In this document: one piece after another, positions 1 through 11,429 of the stretch | Numbering within the stretch: the stretch's first letter is position 1 | Layout: each line of letters begins with the position of its first letter | DNA from: JAEUPI01 sp044222685 | Lineage (GTDB): Bacteria; Pseudomonadota; Gammaproteobacteria; Burkholderiales; Burkholderiaceae_C | Reading direction: 5' to 3' | NCBI GenBank assembly: GCA_044222685.1 | Contig: JBGAMU010000033.1 | Location: forward strand, 24,042-88,041 | Length of the DNA: 64,000 nt | Program-made: the position numbers and the translations under genes | Notes under the pieces: generated by a model | The model's database searches: none | What the model was told of the DNA's origin: nothing | The model's input: the letters and a program-made list of their open reading frames with translations, nothing else

Positions 1-1534
1 CGGCGAGCATCGTGGGTGACCCCTGCACGGCGGCGCGCTGCAGGTAGTGGTGCACCGCACGGACGCCACCCAGCTCTTCGCCGCCGCCGGCGCGGCCCGG
101 GCCGCCGTGTTTCAGGCCGGGCAGCGGGCTGCCGTGGCCAGTCGATTCGACCGCGGCTTCGCGGTCGAGCACGAGCAGGCGGCCGTGCCACGCCGCGATC
201 TGCGGCACCACCTGCGCGGCAGTGGCGGGGCTCTTGGTCACCAGCGTACCCACCAGGCTGCCACGGCCGCGCGCAGCCAGCACGATGGCTTCGTCGAGGT
301 CGGCATAGGGCATCAGCGTGCTCACCGGACCGAATGCCTCCACGTCGTGCGCGGGGTGGTCTGCCGGGTTGCGCGCCAGCAGCAGCGTCGGCGAGAAGAA
401 GGCACCTTCGGCGACGCCTGCGCCGACAGGAGCGAAGCCGTCCTTGGCGCCGTGGATCACCTCCGACCCCTTGGTCAGCTCGGCCACACGTTCGGCCACG
501 TCCTTGGCCTGCGCATGCGAGGCCAGCGCGCCCATGCGCACGCTGTCGTTGGCCGGGTCGCCGACGACTGTCTTGGCCAGGCGGGCGCGCAGTTTCTCTG
601 CCACGGCATCGAGGTAGCCGCGCGGCACGATGGCGCGGCGGATCGCGGTGCACTTCTGGCCGGCCTTGACGGTCATCTCGCGCGCCACTTCCTTGACGAA
701 GAGATCGAATTCCTCGTCGTCGGGCGTCACGTCGTCGGCCAGGATGGCGCAGTTCAGCGAGTCGGCCTCGGCATTGAACGGGATCGACTGCTTCACGATG
801 TTGGGATGCACGCGCAGCCGGGCAGCGGTGTCGGCGCTGCCGGTGAAGGTGACCACGTCCTGGCCGCCCAGCCGATCCAGCAGGTCGCCGGTGCCGCCGA
901 TCACCAGTTGCAGGGCGCCCTCGGGCAGCAGGCCTGACTGCTGCATCAAGCGCACCGCCGCCTCGGTGAGGTAGCTGGTGGCGGTGGCGGGCTTGCCGAT
1001 GCAGGGCATGCCGGCCAGGAAGGTCGGCGCGAACTTCTCCAGCAGCCCCCACACCGGAAAGTTGAACGCGTTGATGTGCACCGCCACGCCGCGCCGCGGC
1101 ACCAGGATGTGCGTGCCGGCGAAGCCGCCCTTCTTGCCCAGCGGCATCGCAGGCCCCTCGTGCACGACGTTGCCACTCGGCAGCTCGTTGCCGCCGACGC
1201 CGGCATAGGCGAACAGCGTGCCGCTGCCGCCTTCGATGTCGATCCAGCTGTCGCTGCGCGTGGCGCCGGTGTGCGCCGAGATCGCGTACAGCGCCTCCTT
1301 GTGCTCGATCAGGTGCTTGGCCAGCGCCTTCAGGATGGCCGCGCGCTGCTGGAAGTCGAGCTTCAGCAGGTTGGGCAGGCCCACCGTGCGTGCGTGGTGC
1401 ACCGCCTCGGCGAAGTCGATCGACTCGGCGTGCGTGCTGGCCACCGGCTGGCCGTTGACGGCGCTGCGCAGGGCTTGCGCGGGCCGGGCGCCGAGCCAGC
1501 GGCCGGCGATGTAGCTTTGCAGGACGTTGCTCAT
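1..1534 (-). CDS. paaZ: PaaZ, aldehyde dehydrogenase part of oxepin-CoA hydrolase (3' end outside window)
   Basis: 511 codons are visible from the ATG at 1534; the frame is still open at base 1. The protein aligns along its whole visible length with the N-terminal aldehyde dehydrogenase half of E. coli PaaZ, as I remember that sequence: INAFNFP segment near residue 150, TFTGSA, the catalytic-cysteine segment KAGQKCTAIRR, and near the edge HGGPGRAGGGEE and AVQGSPTML. In the paa pathway PaaZ opens the oxepin-CoA ring with its C-terminal MaoC hydratase domain and oxidises the resulting semialdehyde with this domain. The window ends just where the MaoC domain should begin, so a full fusion and a stand-alone dehydrogenase cannot be told apart. 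It is the most distal paa gene here, after a 160-base gap. Confidence 0.93.
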   Translation of the reverse strand, partial: MSNVLQSYIAGRWLGARPAQALRSAVNGQPVASTHAESIDFAEAVHHARTVGLPNLLKLDFQQRAAILKALAKHLIEHKEALYAISAHTGATRSDSWIDIEGGSGTLFAYAGVGGNELPSGNVVHEGPAMPLGKKGGFAGTHILVPRRGVAVHINAFNFPVWGLLEKFAPTFLAGMPCIGKPATATSYLTEAAVRLMQQSGLLPEGALQLVIGGTGDLLDRLGGQDVVTFTGSADTAARLRVHPNIVKQSIPFNAEADSLNCAILADDVTPDDEEFDLFVKEVAREMTVKAGQKCTAIRRAIVPRGYLDAVAEKLRARLAKTVVGDPANDSVRMGALASHAQAKDVAERVAELTKGSEVIHGAKDGFAPVGAGVAEGAFFSPTLLLARNPADHPAHDVEAFGPVSTLMPYADLDEAIVLAARGRGSLVGTLVTKSPATAAQVVPQIAAWHGRLLVLDREAAVESTGHGSPLPGLKHGGPGRAGGGEELGGVRAVHHYLQRAAVQGSPTMLA

Positions 1535-1694
1535 GGTGTCGACTCCGTGATGTGGTCTCACGCCGGCGCGCGGCGGACCGATCGTTGAACGGCGGATGGT
1601 GGCATGCGCGTGCGCACACGGGCGCACGGCAGGATGAGCCTGACAGGCGAATCGGCGGGAGCGCACACGACCGGCCAGGACGGCCGGCGGCAGA

Positions 1695-2249
1695 TCAGGT
1701 GTCGGGCTGCTTGCCCCGCCACTGCTCCGACAAGCGGTCGAAGTCGGAGGCGCCGATCTCGGCCACCTCGACCTTGCCGACCTGCATCAGGTCGGATCGC
1801 GGCGCCAGCATCTCGCGCGACTTCTCGCGCTTGCCGTGCGACTCGATCGCAGCCAGGATGCGCGAGCGCAGTGCCGACAGCCCCCGCGTCGGCGTGGCCG
1901 GCGCCAGCCCGTCGAGCTGTCGCAACGCGATCCGCAGCAGGTTCGGATCGGCGTGGAACAGGAACATGCCCGTCGGGTCCTTGCGCTTCAGGCCGTTCTC
2001 CACCGCCGTCAGGTGGCGCAACGACTTGCGACTGCCCGGTACCGCGTCGAGCAGCGCCGACAGCTCCACCTGCGGCAGACGCGGGCCGTCGCCACGGCGC
2101 GGATTCGCCGCGCGGTGGTCGTCCCTCGGCACCGCCGCTTCGTCGGGTGTGGACGGCGATCGCGCCCCACCGCCCAAGGCGCGCACCAACCGCTGCAGGG
2201 CAGACGCCGGCGGCGGTGCTTCTTGGCTGGACGGTTTGGCTTCGCGCAT
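1695..2249 (-). CDS. Protein of unknown function inside the paa cluster
   Basis: 184 residues starting MREAKPSSQ. I do not recognise a family. The first 60 residues are rich in Pro, Ala, Arg and Ser and probably disordered. From about residue 75 the sequence looks helical and regular (RHLTAVENGLKR, then RIALRQLDGL and LSALRSRILAA) and ends in an acidic/aromatic tail (DFDRLSEQW). No signal peptide, membrane segment or cysteine pair is visible. It lies on the same strand between paaJ and paaZ with gaps of 144 and 160 bases, so it could be co-transcribed, but nothing in it suggests an enzyme of the pathway. It may be a cytoplasmic helical adaptor or an unrelated lodger. Codon use looks like that of its neighbours. 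Confidence 0.7.
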   Translation of the reverse strand: MREAKPSSQEAPPPASALQRLVRALGGGARSPSTPDEAAVPRDDHRAANPRRGDGPRLPQVELSALLDAVPGSRKSLRHLTAVENGLKRKDPTGMFLFHADPNLLRIALRQLDGLAPATPTRGLSALRSRILAAIESHGKREKSREMLAPRSDLMQVGKVEVAEIGASDFDRLSEQWRGKQPDT

Positions 2250-2393
2250 ACGAGCGCACAGTGTGCCGGCGCCGGCGCCCGGCCGACCGGTCCGGACGAG
2301 GGCCTGCGCGCGGAGCGCGCGCCGGCGTCCAATTCGGCACGGAAATACTTCGCGCGCAGCGGCCGCGCTTGACCACGAACAGCCCGGCTGCGC

Positions 2394-3605
<1,212 letters not shown>

Positions 3606-3636
3606 GAGCGTTTCTCCAGTGTGGGTCGAGTCGTCT

Positions 3637-4260
3637 TCAGGCGACCGCGGCGGTCGTCTTGCGCGGCACCTTCACCGCCGGCAGGCCGCCGAGGAACAGA
3701 TCGGCCACGATCGGCGCGATGTCGGCATGCGCCAGCGTGCCGTCGGGCTTAAGCCAGGTGAACATCCAGTTGATCATGCCGAACAGCAGCATGGTCAGCG
3801 GCTTGGCGAGCCGGGGTTTCTTCAGGTCGGGCCGCATCGCGATCACCGCGCGGGCGAAGCCGTCGACCACCTCGCGCTCGACGCCGAGCACGCGCTCGCG
3901 GTCGGCATCGTCGAGGAACTTGACGTCCTCGGTGAGCACGCGGTGGGCATGCTGCGCGTCGGCGTATTCGTCGACGATACGGCGGATCAGCTCGCGCAGC
4001 CGCTGCTCCGGCGCATGCGGCCCGGCCTCCACCTCGCCGACCAGCGCCTGCAGCCGCTGCACATGGCCTTCGGTGATCGACACCAGCATCGTGTACTTGT
4101 CGCGGTAGTAGTGATAGAGCGTGGCCTTGCTCACGCCGCACGCCTGCGCCAGCTCGTTCATCGACGTCGCGCTGTAGCCGCGATGGGCGAACAGCGTGGC
4201 CGCCCGCGCGAGGATCAGTTCGCGCTGGTCGTCGTAGCCGGGAGCACGGCCGCGGGGCAC
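3637..4260 (-). CDS. paaR: TetR-family repressor of the paa genes (PaaR)
   Basis: 207 residues from a GTG at 4260, which has an AGAAGG ribosome site at good spacing; the upstream ATG at 4317 would overlap paaE by 29 bases and adds a poor N-terminus, so GTG is preferred. The N-terminal helix-turn-helix is typical of TetR proteins: ILARAATLFAHRGYSATSMNELAQ, then GVSKATLYHYYRDK. The rest is the ligand-binding helical domain. PaaR proteins of Betaproteobacteria are known to repress paa operons and to be released by phenylacetyl-CoA. That role here is inferred from the position between paaE and paaJ and from a TetR-like palindrome upstream of paaH. Confidence 0.85.
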   Translation of the reverse strand: MPRGRAPGYDDQRELILARAATLFAHRGYSATSMNELAQACGVSKATLYHYYRDKYTMLVSITEGHVQRLQALVGEVEAGPHAPEQRLRELIRRIVDEYADAQHAHRVLTEDVKFLDDADRERVLGVEREVVDGFARAVIAMRPDLKKPRLAKPLTMLLFGMINWMFTWLKPDGTLAHADIAPIVADLFLGGLPAVKVPRKTTAAVA

Positions 4261-4288
4261 GTCGTGGTTGCCTTCTTGTGTCGCTGGA

Positions 4289-5377
4289 TCAGCGCTCGTC
4301 GAACGAGAGCACGACACGCTCGGTCGTGGGGTGCGCCTGGCAGGTCAGCACGTAGCCGGCAGCCACCTCGGCCTTCTCGAGCGCGAAGTTGCGGTCCATG
4401 CGCACCTGGCCCTCGATGAGCTTGGCGCGGCAGGTGCCGCAGACGCCCGAGGTGCACGAGAACGGCACCTCCAGGCCGGCGGATGACGCACAGTCGAGGA
4501 TGCTCGGTTGGTCCTTGCGGAATTCGATCTCGCGGCGCAGGCCGTCGCGGATGATCGTCACCTTGGCCACCTCGGCGTCGCCCGGCTTCGCTTCGTGGAT
4601 CACGGCGCCCACCGGCTGGCCCGGGGCCTGCGGCGCGACGCCGAACCGCTCGATGTGGATGCGGTCCTCCGCCACACCGGCCGCCAGCAGCGCGGCCTCG
4701 GCCTCGTCGTTCATCTGGTAAGGGCCGCAGACGAAGGCGTGGTGGATGCCCTGCGGCTGCACCAGCGCCCGCAGAAAGTCGCCGATCTTGTCGCGGTTCA
4801 TCAGGCCGTGGTTGATCGGCGCATCGGTGTGCTCGTCGCTGAACACAAGGTGCAGCACCAGCCGCGTGAGATAGCGGTTCTTCAGGTCCTCGATCTCCTC
4901 CTTGAACATCGTGGACTTGAGCGACCGGTTGCCGTAGATCAGCGTGAAGCGCGACTGCGGCTCGCGGCCGAGCACCGTCTTCATGATCGACAGGATCGGC
5001 GTGATGCCGCTGCCGCCGGCGATGCCGAGGTAATGGCGCTTGGCACCGGCGTCGATCGGCACGAAGAAGCGGCCCTGCGGCGCCATCACCTGCAGGCTGT
5101 CGCCGATCTTCAGATGCGCGTTGATCCAGTTGCTGAACACGCCGCCGTTGACCTTGCGCACGCCCACGCGCAGCTCGCCGTCGTCGACACCGGCGCAGAT
5201 GCTGTACGAACGCCGCAGGTCGGCCCCATCGACGGTATGGCGCAGCGTGAGGTACTGGCCCTGCGTGAAGCCGAACACGTCGCGCAGGGGCTCGGGCACC
5301 TCGAAGGTGACGATCACCGCCTCGGCGGTGTCGGGTTCGATGCGGCGCACACGCAAAGGGTGGAACAACGGTGTCAT
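4289..5377 (-). CDS. paaE: Phenylacetyl-CoA epoxidase reductase subunit PaaE
   Basis: 362 residues. It has a flavin-binding domain (RRSYSIC), an NAD(P)H-binding domain (GGSGITPILS) and a C-terminal plant-type ferredoxin domain with cysteines 308, 313, 316 and 346 (C-x4-C-x2-C-x29-C) for a [2Fe-2S] cluster. PaaE passes electrons from NADPH to the diiron PaaA of the multicomponent epoxidase. Its ATG overlaps the stop codon of paaD by 4 bases, so translation is probably coupled. Confidence 0.96.
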   Translation of the reverse strand: MTPLFHPLRVRRIEPDTAEAVIVTFEVPEPLRDVFGFTQGQYLTLRHTVDGADLRRSYSICAGVDDGELRVGVRKVNGGVFSNWINAHLKIGDSLQVMAPQGRFFVPIDAGAKRHYLGIAGGSGITPILSIMKTVLGREPQSRFTLIYGNRSLKSTMFKEEIEDLKNRYLTRLVLHLVFSDEHTDAPINHGLMNRDKIGDFLRALVQPQGIHHAFVCGPYQMNDEAEAALLAAGVAEDRIHIERFGVAPQAPGQPVGAVIHEAKPGDAEVAKVTIIRDGLRREIEFRKDQPSILDCASSAGLEVPFSCTSGVCGTCRAKLIEGQVRMDRNFALEKAEVAAGYVLTCQAHPTTERVVLSFDER

Positions 5378-5907
5378 ATCGGTTTGAAGTACTCGAATGG
5401 CTCCTTGCACGCGATGCAGCGGTACAAGGCCTTGCACGCGGTGGAGCCGAAGGCCGACAGGCGCTCGGTGTTCGCGCTGCCGCAGCGCGGGCACTCGAGC
5501 GCCGGCGCGCGGCGCACGATGCGGATCGGCTGGCTCTCGGCCACGGCCGCGCTGCCCGACGGCGGCGCGATGCCGTACTCGCGCAGCTTGCGGCGGCCCT
5601 CGTCGCTGATCCAGTCCGTGGTCCAGGCCGGCGCCCGCTGAAGCGTCACCGTCACCGGCCCCAGGCCGGCGAGCTCGATCGCCTCGACCACGCCCTGCTC
5701 GATCACCTCGGTGGCCGGGCAACCCGAGTAGGTGGGCGTCAGCACGACCTCGACGCCGTCGCCCTGCGGCCGCACGTCGCGCACGATGCCGAGGTCGCAC
5801 ACCGACAGCGCCGGCACCTCGGGGTCGAGCACCTGGCCGAGCACGCTCCAGGCGCGCTGCACGCGCTCCTCGTCGGCCGTGACACGCATCGCCGAGTTCA
5901 TCATCAT
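5374..5907 (-). CDS. paaD: PaaD, epoxidase-associated MIP18-family protein
   Basis: 177 residues. The N-terminal 100 residues are a MIP18/DUF59-type domain (VLDPEVPALSVCDLGIVR and TPTYSGCPA). The C-terminus is a small four-cysteine knuckle, C139/C142 and C164/C167, ending FEYFKPI, as in other PaaD proteins. PaaD is thought to help iron-sulfur or diiron assembly of the epoxidase. Three ATG codons stand in tandem at 5907, 5904 and 5901; the first is chosen since it begins 3 bases before the stop codon of paaC. Confidence 0.94.
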   Translation of the reverse strand: MMMNSAMRVTADEERVQRAWSVLGQVLDPEVPALSVCDLGIVRDVRPQGDGVEVVLTPTYSGCPATEVIEQGVVEAIELAGLGPVTVTLQRAPAWTTDWISDEGRRKLREYGIAPPSGSAAVAESQPIRIVRRAPALECPRCGSANTERLSAFGSTACKALYRCIACKEPFEYFKPI

Positions 5908-5909
5908 GC

Positions 5910-6710
5910 TCACCACGCCCCGCCGGGATAGGCGCGCTGCAGGTACTGCAGCTCGGCGAGGATGTAGCCCATGTGCTCGGTGTGCACACCCTGCTTGGCA
6001 TGGCTGCGGAACGGGCTGTCGGCCGGCACCTCGAGTTGCGCCTCGGCCAGCAGTTCGCGCATCTCGGCCAGCCAGGGCTCGCGCAACTCGCTCCAGCGTG
6101 GCCCCAGGCCCGCCGCGGCGGCGGCCTCGTCGACCGCGTCGCTCTCGAACAGCTCGGGCGCATAACGCCACAGTTCGGCCAGCGCGGCGTGCATGCGGCG
6201 CGTCGACTCCTCTGTGCCGTCGCCCAGGCGCACCACCCAGTCGGCGGCATGCTGCTGGTGGTAACGCGCCTCCTTGACCGCCTTGCCGGCTATTGCCCCC
6301 AGCTCGGCATCGCTCGAGTCGCGCAGCTTCTCCCACAGCAGGCGAAACCACGTGGCCAGCATCGCGTTGCGCAGCGTGGTGAAGGCAAAGTCGCCCGGCC
6401 GCTCGCCGCGGCGCGGCCCGTTGGGCAGCTCGGCCATCGTGACGTTGCGGTAGTCGCGCTCCTCGCGCAGGAAGGCGAGCTGGTCCTCGTGGTAGTGCAT
6501 GCCCTCCAGCTCGCCGGCCCGCGTGAGCAGCGCGCGCGACTGGCCGATGAGGTCGAGCGCCATGTTGGTCAGCGCAATGTCCTCCTCGACCACCGGCGCG
6601 TGGCCGCACCATTCGCCCAGGCGCTGGCCGAGGATCAGCGCGGTGTCGCCGATGCGCAGCAGGTACTGCACCGCGGGTGTCTGCTTGACGGCAATGGAAG
6701 GTGTGGTCAT
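5910..6710 (-). CDS. paaC: Phenylacetyl-CoA epoxidase structural subunit PaaC
   Basis: 266 residues, ferritin-like all-helical fold. Recognisable blocks are LRIGDTALILGQRLGEWCGH, EEDIALTNMALDLIGQ and KEARYHQQHAADW. PaaC pairs with PaaA and lacks a working diiron site in characterised homologues; it has the scaffold and substrate-contact role in the PaaABCE monooxygenase, which epoxidises the ring of phenylacetyl-CoA. It lies 10 bases after paaB in one transcription unit. Confidence 0.95.
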   Translation of the reverse strand: MTTPSIAVKQTPAVQYLLRIGDTALILGQRLGEWCGHAPVVEEDIALTNMALDLIGQSRALLTRAGELEGMHYHEDQLAFLREERDYRNVTMAELPNGPRRGERPGDFAFTTLRNAMLATWFRLLWEKLRDSSDAELGAIAGKAVKEARYHQQHAADWVVRLGDGTEESTRRMHAALAELWRYAPELFESDAVDEAAAAAGLGPRWSELREPWLAEMRELLAEAQLEVPADSPFRSHAKQGVHTEHMGYILAELQYLQRAYPGGAW

Positions 6711-6720
6711 CGCGAGTGCC

Positions 6721-7053
6721 TCACATGTGATCGACTTCGCTGGGCAGCTTGTAGAAGGTGGGGTGGCGGTACACCTTGTCCTCCATCGGGTCGAAGTACA
6801 TGTCCTTGTCGCCGGGGTCGCTGGCCACGATGTGGTCGCTGCGCACCACCCACACGCTGCAGCCTTCCTGCCGGCGCGTGTAGACGTCGCGCGCGAGCTG
6901 GATCGCCATCTGCGGATCGGCCGCGTGCAGGCTGCCGCAGTGCTTGTGGTCGAGGCCCGACTTGGAGCGCACGAACACCTCCCACAGCGGCCACTCGTTG
7001 GCGGCGGGCTTCTCGAGGGCGTTGCCGGACTTCACGGTGTTCACGCTGTTCAT
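6721..7053 (-). CDS. paaB: Phenylacetyl-CoA epoxidase small subunit PaaB
   Basis: 110 residues. Typical PaaB sequence: EWPLWEVFVRSKSGLDHKHCGSLHA, a central DVYTRRQEG and a C-terminal FDPMEDKVYRHP. The protein bridges PaaAC heterodimers in the epoxidase. The first 20 residues are less conserved. The start overlaps the stop of paaA by 4 bases (7050-7053). Confidence 0.95.
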   Translation of the reverse strand: MNSVNTVKSGNALEKPAANEWPLWEVFVRSKSGLDHKHCGSLHAADPQMAIQLARDVYTRRQEGCSVWVVRSDHIVASDPGDKDMYFDPMEDKVYRHPTFYKLPSEVDHM

Positions 7054-8051
7054 GCGGCCTCCTGTCGGGTGGCTTGCTTGCGGGCATGTGCCAGGGCGGC
7101 CTCGCGCACCCAGGCGCCGTCGTCCCAGGCCTTCACACGGGTGGCCAGGCGGTCGCGGTTGCAGGGGCCGTCGCCGGCCACCACGCGCCAGAACTCGCTC
7201 CAGTCGATCGGCCCGAAGTCGTGGTGGCCGCGCTCGGCGTTCCACTTCAGCAGCGGATCGGGCAGCGTGACGCCGAGCACCTTGGCCTGCTCGGCGGTGG
7301 CGTCGACGAACTTCTGCCGCAGCGTGTCGTTGCTCACGCGCTTGATGCCCCAGCGCATGCCCTGCGCCGAGTTCGGGCTCTGGTCGTCGGGCGGGCCGAA
7401 CATCATCAGGCACGGCCACCACCAGCGGTTGACCGCGTCCTGCACCATCGCCTTCTGCTCGGCGGTGCCCTCACGCATCATCACCAGCAGCGCGTCGAAG
7501 CCCTGGCGCTGGTGGAAGCTCTCCTCGCGGCAGACGCGGATCATCGCGCGCGCATACGGCGCGTAGCTGCAGCGGCAGATCGGCACCTGGTTCATGATCG
7601 CCGCGCCGTCGACCAGCCAGCCGATGGTGCCGATGTCGGCCCAGGTCAGCGTGGGATAGTTGAAGATCGAGCTGTACTTGGCCTTGCCGGCGTGCAGCGC
7701 GTCGATCATCTGGTCGCGGCTGGTGCCCAGCGTCTCGGCGGCGGCATACAGGTACAGGCCGTGACCGCCTTCGTCCTGCACCTTGGCCAGCAGGATCGCC
7801 TTCCTTTTCAGCGTCGGCGCGCGCGTGATCCAGTTGCCCTCGGGCAGCATGCCGACGATCTCGGAGTGCGCGTGCTGGCTGATCTGGCGCAGCAGCGTCT
7901 TGCGATAGTGGTCGGGCATCCAGTCCTTGGCCTCGATGAAGTCGCCGGCGTCGATCTTGGCGTCGAAGCGGCGCTCGAGCTCGGCCTCCTCGACCGAACG
8001 CACGGCCTTGCGTTCGTCCTTGGGCCCGGTATCCATCGCTTGCGTGTACAT
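7050..8051 (-). CDS. paaA: Phenylacetyl-CoA epoxidase catalytic subunit PaaA
   Basis: 333 residues. Catalytic diiron subunit of the PaaABCE monooxygenase, which makes 1,2-epoxyphenylacetyl-CoA. Iron-ligand segments are visible: AKVQDEGGHGLY (E...E/H motif) and CREESFHQRQG. RWWWPCLMMFGPPD is a family signature. Start ATG at 8051, 10 bases after the stop of paaK. Length and sequence are those of a complete, intact PaaA. Confidence 0.96.
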   Translation of the reverse strand: MYTQAMDTGPKDERKAVRSVEEAELERRFDAKIDAGDFIEAKDWMPDHYRKTLLRQISQHAHSEIVGMLPEGNWITRAPTLKRKAILLAKVQDEGGHGLYLYAAAETLGTSRDQMIDALHAGKAKYSSIFNYPTLTWADIGTIGWLVDGAAIMNQVPICRCSYAPYARAMIRVCREESFHQRQGFDALLVMMREGTAEQKAMVQDAVNRWWWPCLMMFGPPDDQSPNSAQGMRWGIKRVSNDTLRQKFVDATAEQAKVLGVTLPDPLLKWNAERGHHDFGPIDWSEFWRVVAGDGPCNRDRLATRVKAWDDGAWVREAALAHARKQATRQEAA

Positions 8052-8061
8052 GGTGGTTCCT

Positions 8062-9369
<1,308 letters not shown>

Positions 9370-9391
9370 CGGTCGTCTCCTGTCTTGTCGC

Positions 9392-9829
9392 TCAGCCCGT
9401 CACCGCGGGCTTGCCTTTCATCGTGTGCGAGCGGCCGCGGAACAGCGCGATGCGCTCGCCGCGCTGGTTGGTCACCTCGCAGTCGTACACGCCGGTGCGG
9501 CCGGCCCTGGACACCTCGACGCAGCGCGCCGTCATCACGTCGCCGGCACGGCCCGGCGCCAGCAGCTCGATCGCGAAGCCGGAGGCCACGGTGAATTCGT
9601 TGTACGAGTTGCAGGCATAGGCGAAGGCCGAATCGGCCAGCGTGGTGATCAGGCCGCCATGGCAGATGTCGTGGCCGTTGAGCATGTCGTCGCGCACCGT
9701 CATGCGCAGCGTCGCCTGGCCGGGCGCGATGCTCAGCACCGTCATGCCCAGGCCCTTGGACGCACGGTCGTTGAGGTACATGCCGTCGCGCACATGCTCG
9801 GCCAGCTGCTGTGCGCTGCGCTCAACCAT
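9392..9829 (-). CDS. paaI: Hydroxyphenylacetyl-CoA thioesterase PaaI
   Basis: 145 residues, hot-dog fold. The catalytic segment NGHDICHGGLITTLADSAFAYA carries the conserved Asn-Gly-His and Asp. PaaI releases CoA trapped in dead-end thioesters of the pathway, such as hydroxyphenylacetyl-CoA. The start codon at 9829 lies inside the end of paaH (8-base overlap), which points to coupled translation. Confidence 0.93.
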   Translation of the reverse strand: MVERSAQQLAEHVRDGMYLNDRASKGLGMTVLSIAPGQATLRMTVRDDMLNGHDICHGGLITTLADSAFAYACNSYNEFTVASGFAIELLAPGRAGDVMTARCVEVSRAGRTGVYDCEVTNQRGERIALFRGRSHTMKGKPAVTG

Positions 9830-11342
9830 GGAAGCTCCCGTTCGCGTGCGTCAGCCGCGACAGCAGCGGCGCGCGGCGGTAGCGCACCTCGCCATAGTGC
9901 GCCTGCAGGTTGGCCAGCACCGCCGACACGCGCGCGGCGCCGATCGCGTCGGCCCAGGCCAGCGGGCCGATCGGATAGGCGGTGCCCAGGCGCATCGCGA
10001 TGTCGATGTCGGCGGCGCGCGTGCCGGTCCACGTCATCACGTCGGCGGCCTCGTTGGCCAGGCAGCAGACGGTACGCATCACCACCAGGCCGGCCACGTC
10101 GTCGAGCGCGATCAGCTCGATGTTGGCCGCCGCGCACAGCGCCGCCAGGTCGGCCCGCTTGCCGGCGGCATTGGCGCTGGCGGCAGCGCCGAGCACCGTG
10201 GTGGTGGTGAAGTCGCGCGCGAGGTCGAGCAGCAGCATGCCCGCCTTGTGGTTGGCCGCGCGCTCGGCAGCGGTGCGACCATCGGTGAGCGCCACGCGCA
10301 CCTCGCCGATCGATGCGGTCTCGGCCGGCAGCCGTTCGTCGCGCAGCACCGAGATGCCGGCCGTGCGCAGGCGGTCGACCCACGACGCCAGCAGGCCCAT
10401 GTCGGCGGCCACACGCAGTTGCGGCGCGCTCTCCGATGGCGTGACACCCGGGGCGGAGGGTTTGGCCGCCTGCGCGCCGTAGGTGTAGAAGCCGCGGCCG
10501 GTCTTGCGGCCGAAGCGGCCGCTTCGCACCATCTCCTGCTGGATCACGTGGGGCGCGTAACGCGGGTCGTACGCGGTGGCCTGGAACACCGACTCGGTGA
10601 CCGATAGATTGACGTCGATGCCGATCAGGTCCATCAGCTCGAACGGCCCGAGCGCGAAGCCGCCGGCCTCGCGCTGCAGCTTGTCGATCGCGGCGGTGGT
10701 GGCAATGCGCTCGGCCAGCAGGCGCAGCCCCTCGGCGTAGTACGGCCGCGCGACGCGGTTGACGATGAAGCCCGGTGCGTTGGGCGCATCGACGCTCGCC
10801 TTGCCCCAGGCCTGCGACAGCGTGTGCAGCGCCGCCACCAGCGCAGGCTCGGTCTCGACGCCGGGGATGATCTCCACCAGCTTCATGCGCGTGGGTGGGT
10901 TGAAGAAGTGCCAGCCGACCACCCGCTGCGGCGCCTTCAGCCCCTGCGCGACCGCGGTGATCGAGATCGACGAGGTGTTGGTCGCGAGCACCGCGTCGGG
11001 CTTGAGCACACCCTCGAGCGCACGCAACAGCGCCTGCTTCGGCTCGAGCTTCTCGACGATGGCCTCCACCGCGAGGCCGCAGCCCTCGAGCGCCTCGATG
11101 CGGTCGACCGCGGTGATGCGCTCGAGCGTGGCGGCGCGCTCGTGCGCGTCGAGCTTGCCGCGCTGCACGGCCCCGTCCAGGTCGGCTGCGATGCGCTCGA
11201 TGGCCTTGGCCGCCGCGCCGGCCTGCGCGTCGAACAGCATCACCGCATGCCCGTTCTGTGCCGCCAGCTGCGCGATGCCGCCGCCCATGCTGCCCGCGCC
11301 GATGACGGCAACGCGCGTGTTCTTGTCGATCGATGGACTCAT
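9822..11342 (-). CDS. paaH: 3-hydroxyacyl-CoA dehydrogenase PaaH
   Basis: 506 residues, somewhat longer than the usual 475 to 480. An N-terminal NAD-binding fold (VAVIGAGSMGGGIAQ) is followed by the catalytic domain (VGWHFFNPPTRMKLVEII) and two C-terminal dehydrogenase domains (GFIVNRVARPYYAEGLRL; GPFELMDLIGIDV). It oxidises 3-hydroxyadipyl-CoA to 3-oxoadipyl-CoA. It is the first gene of the minus-strand paa operon; the shared control region with aroG begins 1 base upstream of its ATG. Confidence 0.94.
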   Translation of the reverse strand: MSPSIDKNTRVAVIGAGSMGGGIAQLAAQNGHAVMLFDAQAGAAAKAIERIAADLDGAVQRGKLDAHERAATLERITAVDRIEALEGCGLAVEAIVEKLEPKQALLRALEGVLKPDAVLATNTSSISITAVAQGLKAPQRVVGWHFFNPPTRMKLVEIIPGVETEPALVAALHTLSQAWGKASVDAPNAPGFIVNRVARPYYAEGLRLLAERIATTAAIDKLQREAGGFALGPFELMDLIGIDVNLSVTESVFQATAYDPRYAPHVIQQEMVRSGRFGRKTGRGFYTYGAQAAKPSAPGVTPSESAPQLRVAADMGLLASWVDRLRTAGISVLRDERLPAETASIGEVRVALTDGRTAAERAANHKAGMLLLDLARDFTTTTVLGAAASANAAGKRADLAALCAAANIELIALDDVAGLVVMRTVCCLANEAADVMTWTGTRAADIDIAMRLGTAYPIGPLAWADAIGAARVSAVLANLQAHYGEVRYRRAPLLSRLTHANGSFHG

Positions 11343-11400
11343 GCGATGCAGGCCTCTTGTAGCGACGCTTGACGGGATGCTTGATACGGGGCAAACACTT

Positions 11401-11429
11401 TAGACCGACCGGTCGGTAGATTCTATAGT
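11401..11429 (+). promoter_or_regulatory. Candidate aroG promoter overlapping the operator
   Basis: TAGACC (11401-11406) and TATAGT (11424-11429) are spaced 17 bases, resembling -35 and -10 boxes; the palindrome lies between them. On the other strand TAAAGT next to the palindrome could serve as a weaker -10 box for paaH. A repressor on the palindrome would block both directions. Confidence 0.4.
11404..11417. promoter_or_regulatory. Perfect 14-bp palindrome, probable PaaR (TetR) operator
   Basis: ACCGACCGGTCGGT is its own reverse complement. It lies in the 108-base region between the divergent starts of paaH and aroG. Short GC-rich palindromes of this kind are typical TetR-family operators, and the cluster encodes one TetR regulator. 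The assignment to PaaR is an inference. Confidence 0.65.

Noticed and set aside
1577..1586. ACCGATCGTT near the start of paaZ as a second PaaR site
   Set aside because: Only half of the palindrome is present and the second half differs; with this GC content such a match is expected by chance.
4289..4317. ATG at 4317 as the start of paaR
   Set aside because: It overlaps the end of paaE, has no ribosome site and adds residues unlike TetR N-termini; GTG 4260 has AGAAGG upstream.
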